From Patescibacteria group bacterium (GTDB taxonomy: Bacteria; Patescibacteriota; Patescibacteriia; UBA9570; JAHJKD01): DNA of 50,323 nucleotides. The DNA is taken from positions 1 through 50,323 of the forward strand of contig JAHJKD010000025.1 of NCBI GenBank assembly GCA_018822435.1, written 5' to 3'. The position numbers were made by a program, and so were the translations under genes. This document shows positions 48,965 through 50,323 of the stretch, one piece after another (the stretch's first letter is position 1; the number at the start of each line of letters is the position of its first letter). The notes under the pieces were generated by a model, which was given only the letters and a program-made list of their open reading frames with translations, was not told the origin of the DNA and made no database searches.

Positions 48965-49560
48965 AACCAATAAATATCGCGGTTTTAGGTTCAACTAGGG
49001 GGACTGATTTACAGGCAATTATTGACGCAAAGATTCCTGTTAAAATTATAATTTCTAATAAAAAAGACGCTTTTATTTTGGAACGGGCAGAAAAAGCTGG
49101 TATCCCTGCTTTGTTTATTTCTCAGAAAGATAAATCTAGAGAGGAATTTGATGAAGAGGTGATGAAAGTTTTAGAGGAAAATAATATTGATCTAGTGTTG
49201 TTAATTGGCTACATGAGATTTTTATCAAAACCATTTGTCGATAAGTACGAAAATAAAATCATGAACGTGCATCCGTCTTTATTACCCAAGTTTGCCGGGG
49301 GCATGGATGCGAACGTGCATCAGGAAGTCTTGGATGCCGGGGAAAAAGAAACCGGCGCGACTATTCATTTTGTGGATGAAGGCGCAGATACAGGACCGAT
49401 TGTTTTACAGGAAAAGGTGGCGATAGCAGATGGGGAGACAGTGGATAGCTTAAAAGAAAAAGTGCAGAAACTAGAAGGAGAGATGTTTATTAAAGCGATT
49501 GATTTATTTGCGGATGGAAAAATTGAAGTTAAAGATAATAAAGTGATAATTAAAGAATAA
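48961..49560 (+). CDS. purN: Phosphoribosylglycinamide formyltransferase
   Basis: 199 residues. It moves a formyl group from 10-formyl-THF to GAR. AVLGSTRGTDLQAI is the phosphate-binding start. MNVHPSLLPKF holds the catalytic Asn and His, and ATIHFVDEGADTGPIVLQ the catalytic Asp. The loop FAGGMDANVHQ replaces the usual FKGLHAHEQ, a variant that may be lineage-typical. The formyl donor would come from FolD. Confidence 0.92.
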   Translation: MKPINIAVLGSTRGTDLQAIIDAKIPVKIIISNKKDAFILERAEKAGIPALFISQKDKSREEFDEEVMKVLEENNIDLVLLIGYMRFLSKPFVDKYENKIMNVHPSLLPKFAGGMDANVHQEVLDAGEKETGATIHFVDEGADTGPIVLQEKVAIADGETVDSLKEKVQKLEGEMFIKAIDLFADGKIEVKDNKVIIKE

Positions 49561-49569
49561 ATTATAATT

Positions 49570-50323
49570 ATGTCAGAACGTAAACAAGAAGTAAGGAGGG
49601 CATTGCAAGATAAAGAGGTTTCTCTAAGAGGCATTACTAAAATAGACCATCAAGAAGTAATGGAAACATTTAGCCAGCCTATGGAATATCAAGTTGGTCA
49701 GCTTTTAAAAGCCTTGGGAGACTGGGCCAGGGACATGGGGCATGAGCCTGTGCCGGAAAAGGAAGTGGAGAAATGGATGCAGGGCCTAGGTGTTTCTTTT
49801 AGAAAATTCATCAAAGTCCATGAGCGCCTGGCAGCAAAAAAGAAAGATTTATCTTTTGACGATTTAGACATTGAAGAGCAAAAAGAATTTTTAGAGTCCG
49901 TGCTTCATGATTTCCAGGAAACTTACGGCTATCTGAAACATGCTGGAGCCGCAGAAAAAGCAACATCTTATAATGAGCCTAATCTATGGCTTGAGATTAT
50001 AACGGATCCAAACATTTCAGAAGATTATAAACTCGCCGGAATCCTGCGTCGTGCTGCAATTAGTAATCCAACTGATCCTAAAGCTTTTATCCAAAATGCA
50101 GAAAAAGCAGTTAAAACTTTACAAACAGACTCAGAGATATCAGATGAATATAAACTCCCCTGGATTCTGCGTCGTGCTGCAATTAGTAATCCAACTGATC
50201 CTAAAGCTTTTATCCAAAATGCAGAAAAAGCAGTTAATACAATGAAAGAAGATCCGGAAATAGCAGAAGATTATAAACTCCCCTGGATTCTGCGTCATGC
50301 CGCAATTCATAATCCAACTGATC
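49570..50323 (+). CDS. Partial repeat protein, runs off the window
   Basis: Open frame from ATG 49570 to the window end, at least 251 residues with no stop. Residues 1-145 are helical and charged (for example QPMEYQVGQLLKALGDWARD). From residue 146 a 41-residue unit repeats: D-P/S-x-I-S/A-E/D-x-YKL-x-x-ILRRAAISNPTDPKAFIQNAEKAV. Two full copies and part of a third are visible and they are almost identical at the DNA level. The repeats are helical and may form a solenoid. The family is unknown to me, and there is no signal peptide. Since purN ends 9 nt upstream, it may be co-transcribed. Confidence 0.75.
   Translation, partial: MSERKQEVRRALQDKEVSLRGITKIDHQEVMETFSQPMEYQVGQLLKALGDWARDMGHEPVPEKEVEKWMQGLGVSFRKFIKVHERLAAKKKDLSFDDLDIEEQKEFLESVLHDFQETYGYLKHAGAAEKATSYNEPNLWLEIITDPNISEDYKLAGILRRAAISNPTDPKAFIQNAEKAVKTLQTDSEISDEYKLPWILRRAAISNPTDPKAFIQNAEKAVNTMKEDPEIAEDYKLPWILRHAAIHNPTD
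50005..50323 (+). repeat. 123-bp tandem repeat inside a coding region
   Basis: Units at 50005-50127, 50128-50250 and 50251-50323 (cut by the window end). Period 123 nt equals 41 codons. The stretch from CGTCGTGCTGCAATT to the end of the AAAGCAGTTAA word is identical in the first two units. This points to recent duplication. Confidence 0.9.

Noticed and set aside
50005-50323. Regular 123-bp repeats considered as a CRISPR array
   Set aside because: The units are directly adjacent with no spacers, have a period divisible by three and lie inside an open frame, so they encode a protein repeat.

Overview
The window looks like a compact, AT-rich bacterial chromosome segment, most plausibly from a member of the Patescibacteria/CPR (Parcubacteria-like). 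That placement is inference from gene style, not from a marker search. It rests on near gapless operons, an IMP dehydrogenase without CBS domains, a minimal cell-envelope gene set, many lineage-specific small proteins, and dispersed palindromic intergenic repeats. TGA is used as a normal stop. Most AT-rich genes have no recognisable Shine-Dalgarno (SD) sequence, whereas two GC-rich genes (13093-13332 and 43801-44409) have strong ones and look foreign.

Layout. 1-1543: a CaCA-type cation exchanger, then paired hairpin repeats. 1544-9723: a tight operon of ruvA, a FemAB-like ligase, a sugar nucleotidyltransferase, a YvcK-like protein, a HAD protein, xseA/xseB, two cyanophycin-synthetase-like ATP-grasp ligases and an LCP protein, mixing DNA repair with envelope assembly. 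9799-11935: a Fe-S RecB-like nuclease overlapping a DEDD exonuclease, then a CYTH protein. 11948-13332 (minus): lexA with a small HhH protein, and a GC-rich KH-domain gene. 13453-17591: a secreted subtilase, a second CaCA exchanger and a MurE-like ligase. 17896-25238: rpoB-rpoC. 25353-30548: lineage-specific small or coiled-coil proteins around a divergent guaB, then a Phd/PIN toxin-antitoxin pair. 30551-35021 (minus): two adjacent paralogues, each with a conserved N-terminal region followed by seven or eight tandem winged-HTH-like repeats. This is the most unusual object in the window. 35180-49560: a nearly complete purine pathway (folD-purA-purL-purM-purQ/S fusion; purC-purE; purB-purF; purD-purN). 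49570-end: a truncated protein with 123-bp tandem repeats.

How the genes work together. FolD can interconvert the one-carbon folates that feed PurN. PurF, D, N, L/Q/S, M, E, C and B cover PRPP to AICAR. PurA and PurB make AMP from IMP, and GuaB starts the branch to GMP. PurH and GuaA are not in the window. PurE is class II-like, which fits the absence of purK. LexA, RuvA, XseA/B and the two nucleases form a scattered repair set. The FemAB-like, MurE-like, YvcK-like and LCP proteins point to a real peptidoglycan wall.

No tRNA, rRNA, CRISPR array, transposase or replication origin was recognised, and no gene-free stretch exceeds 300 bases.
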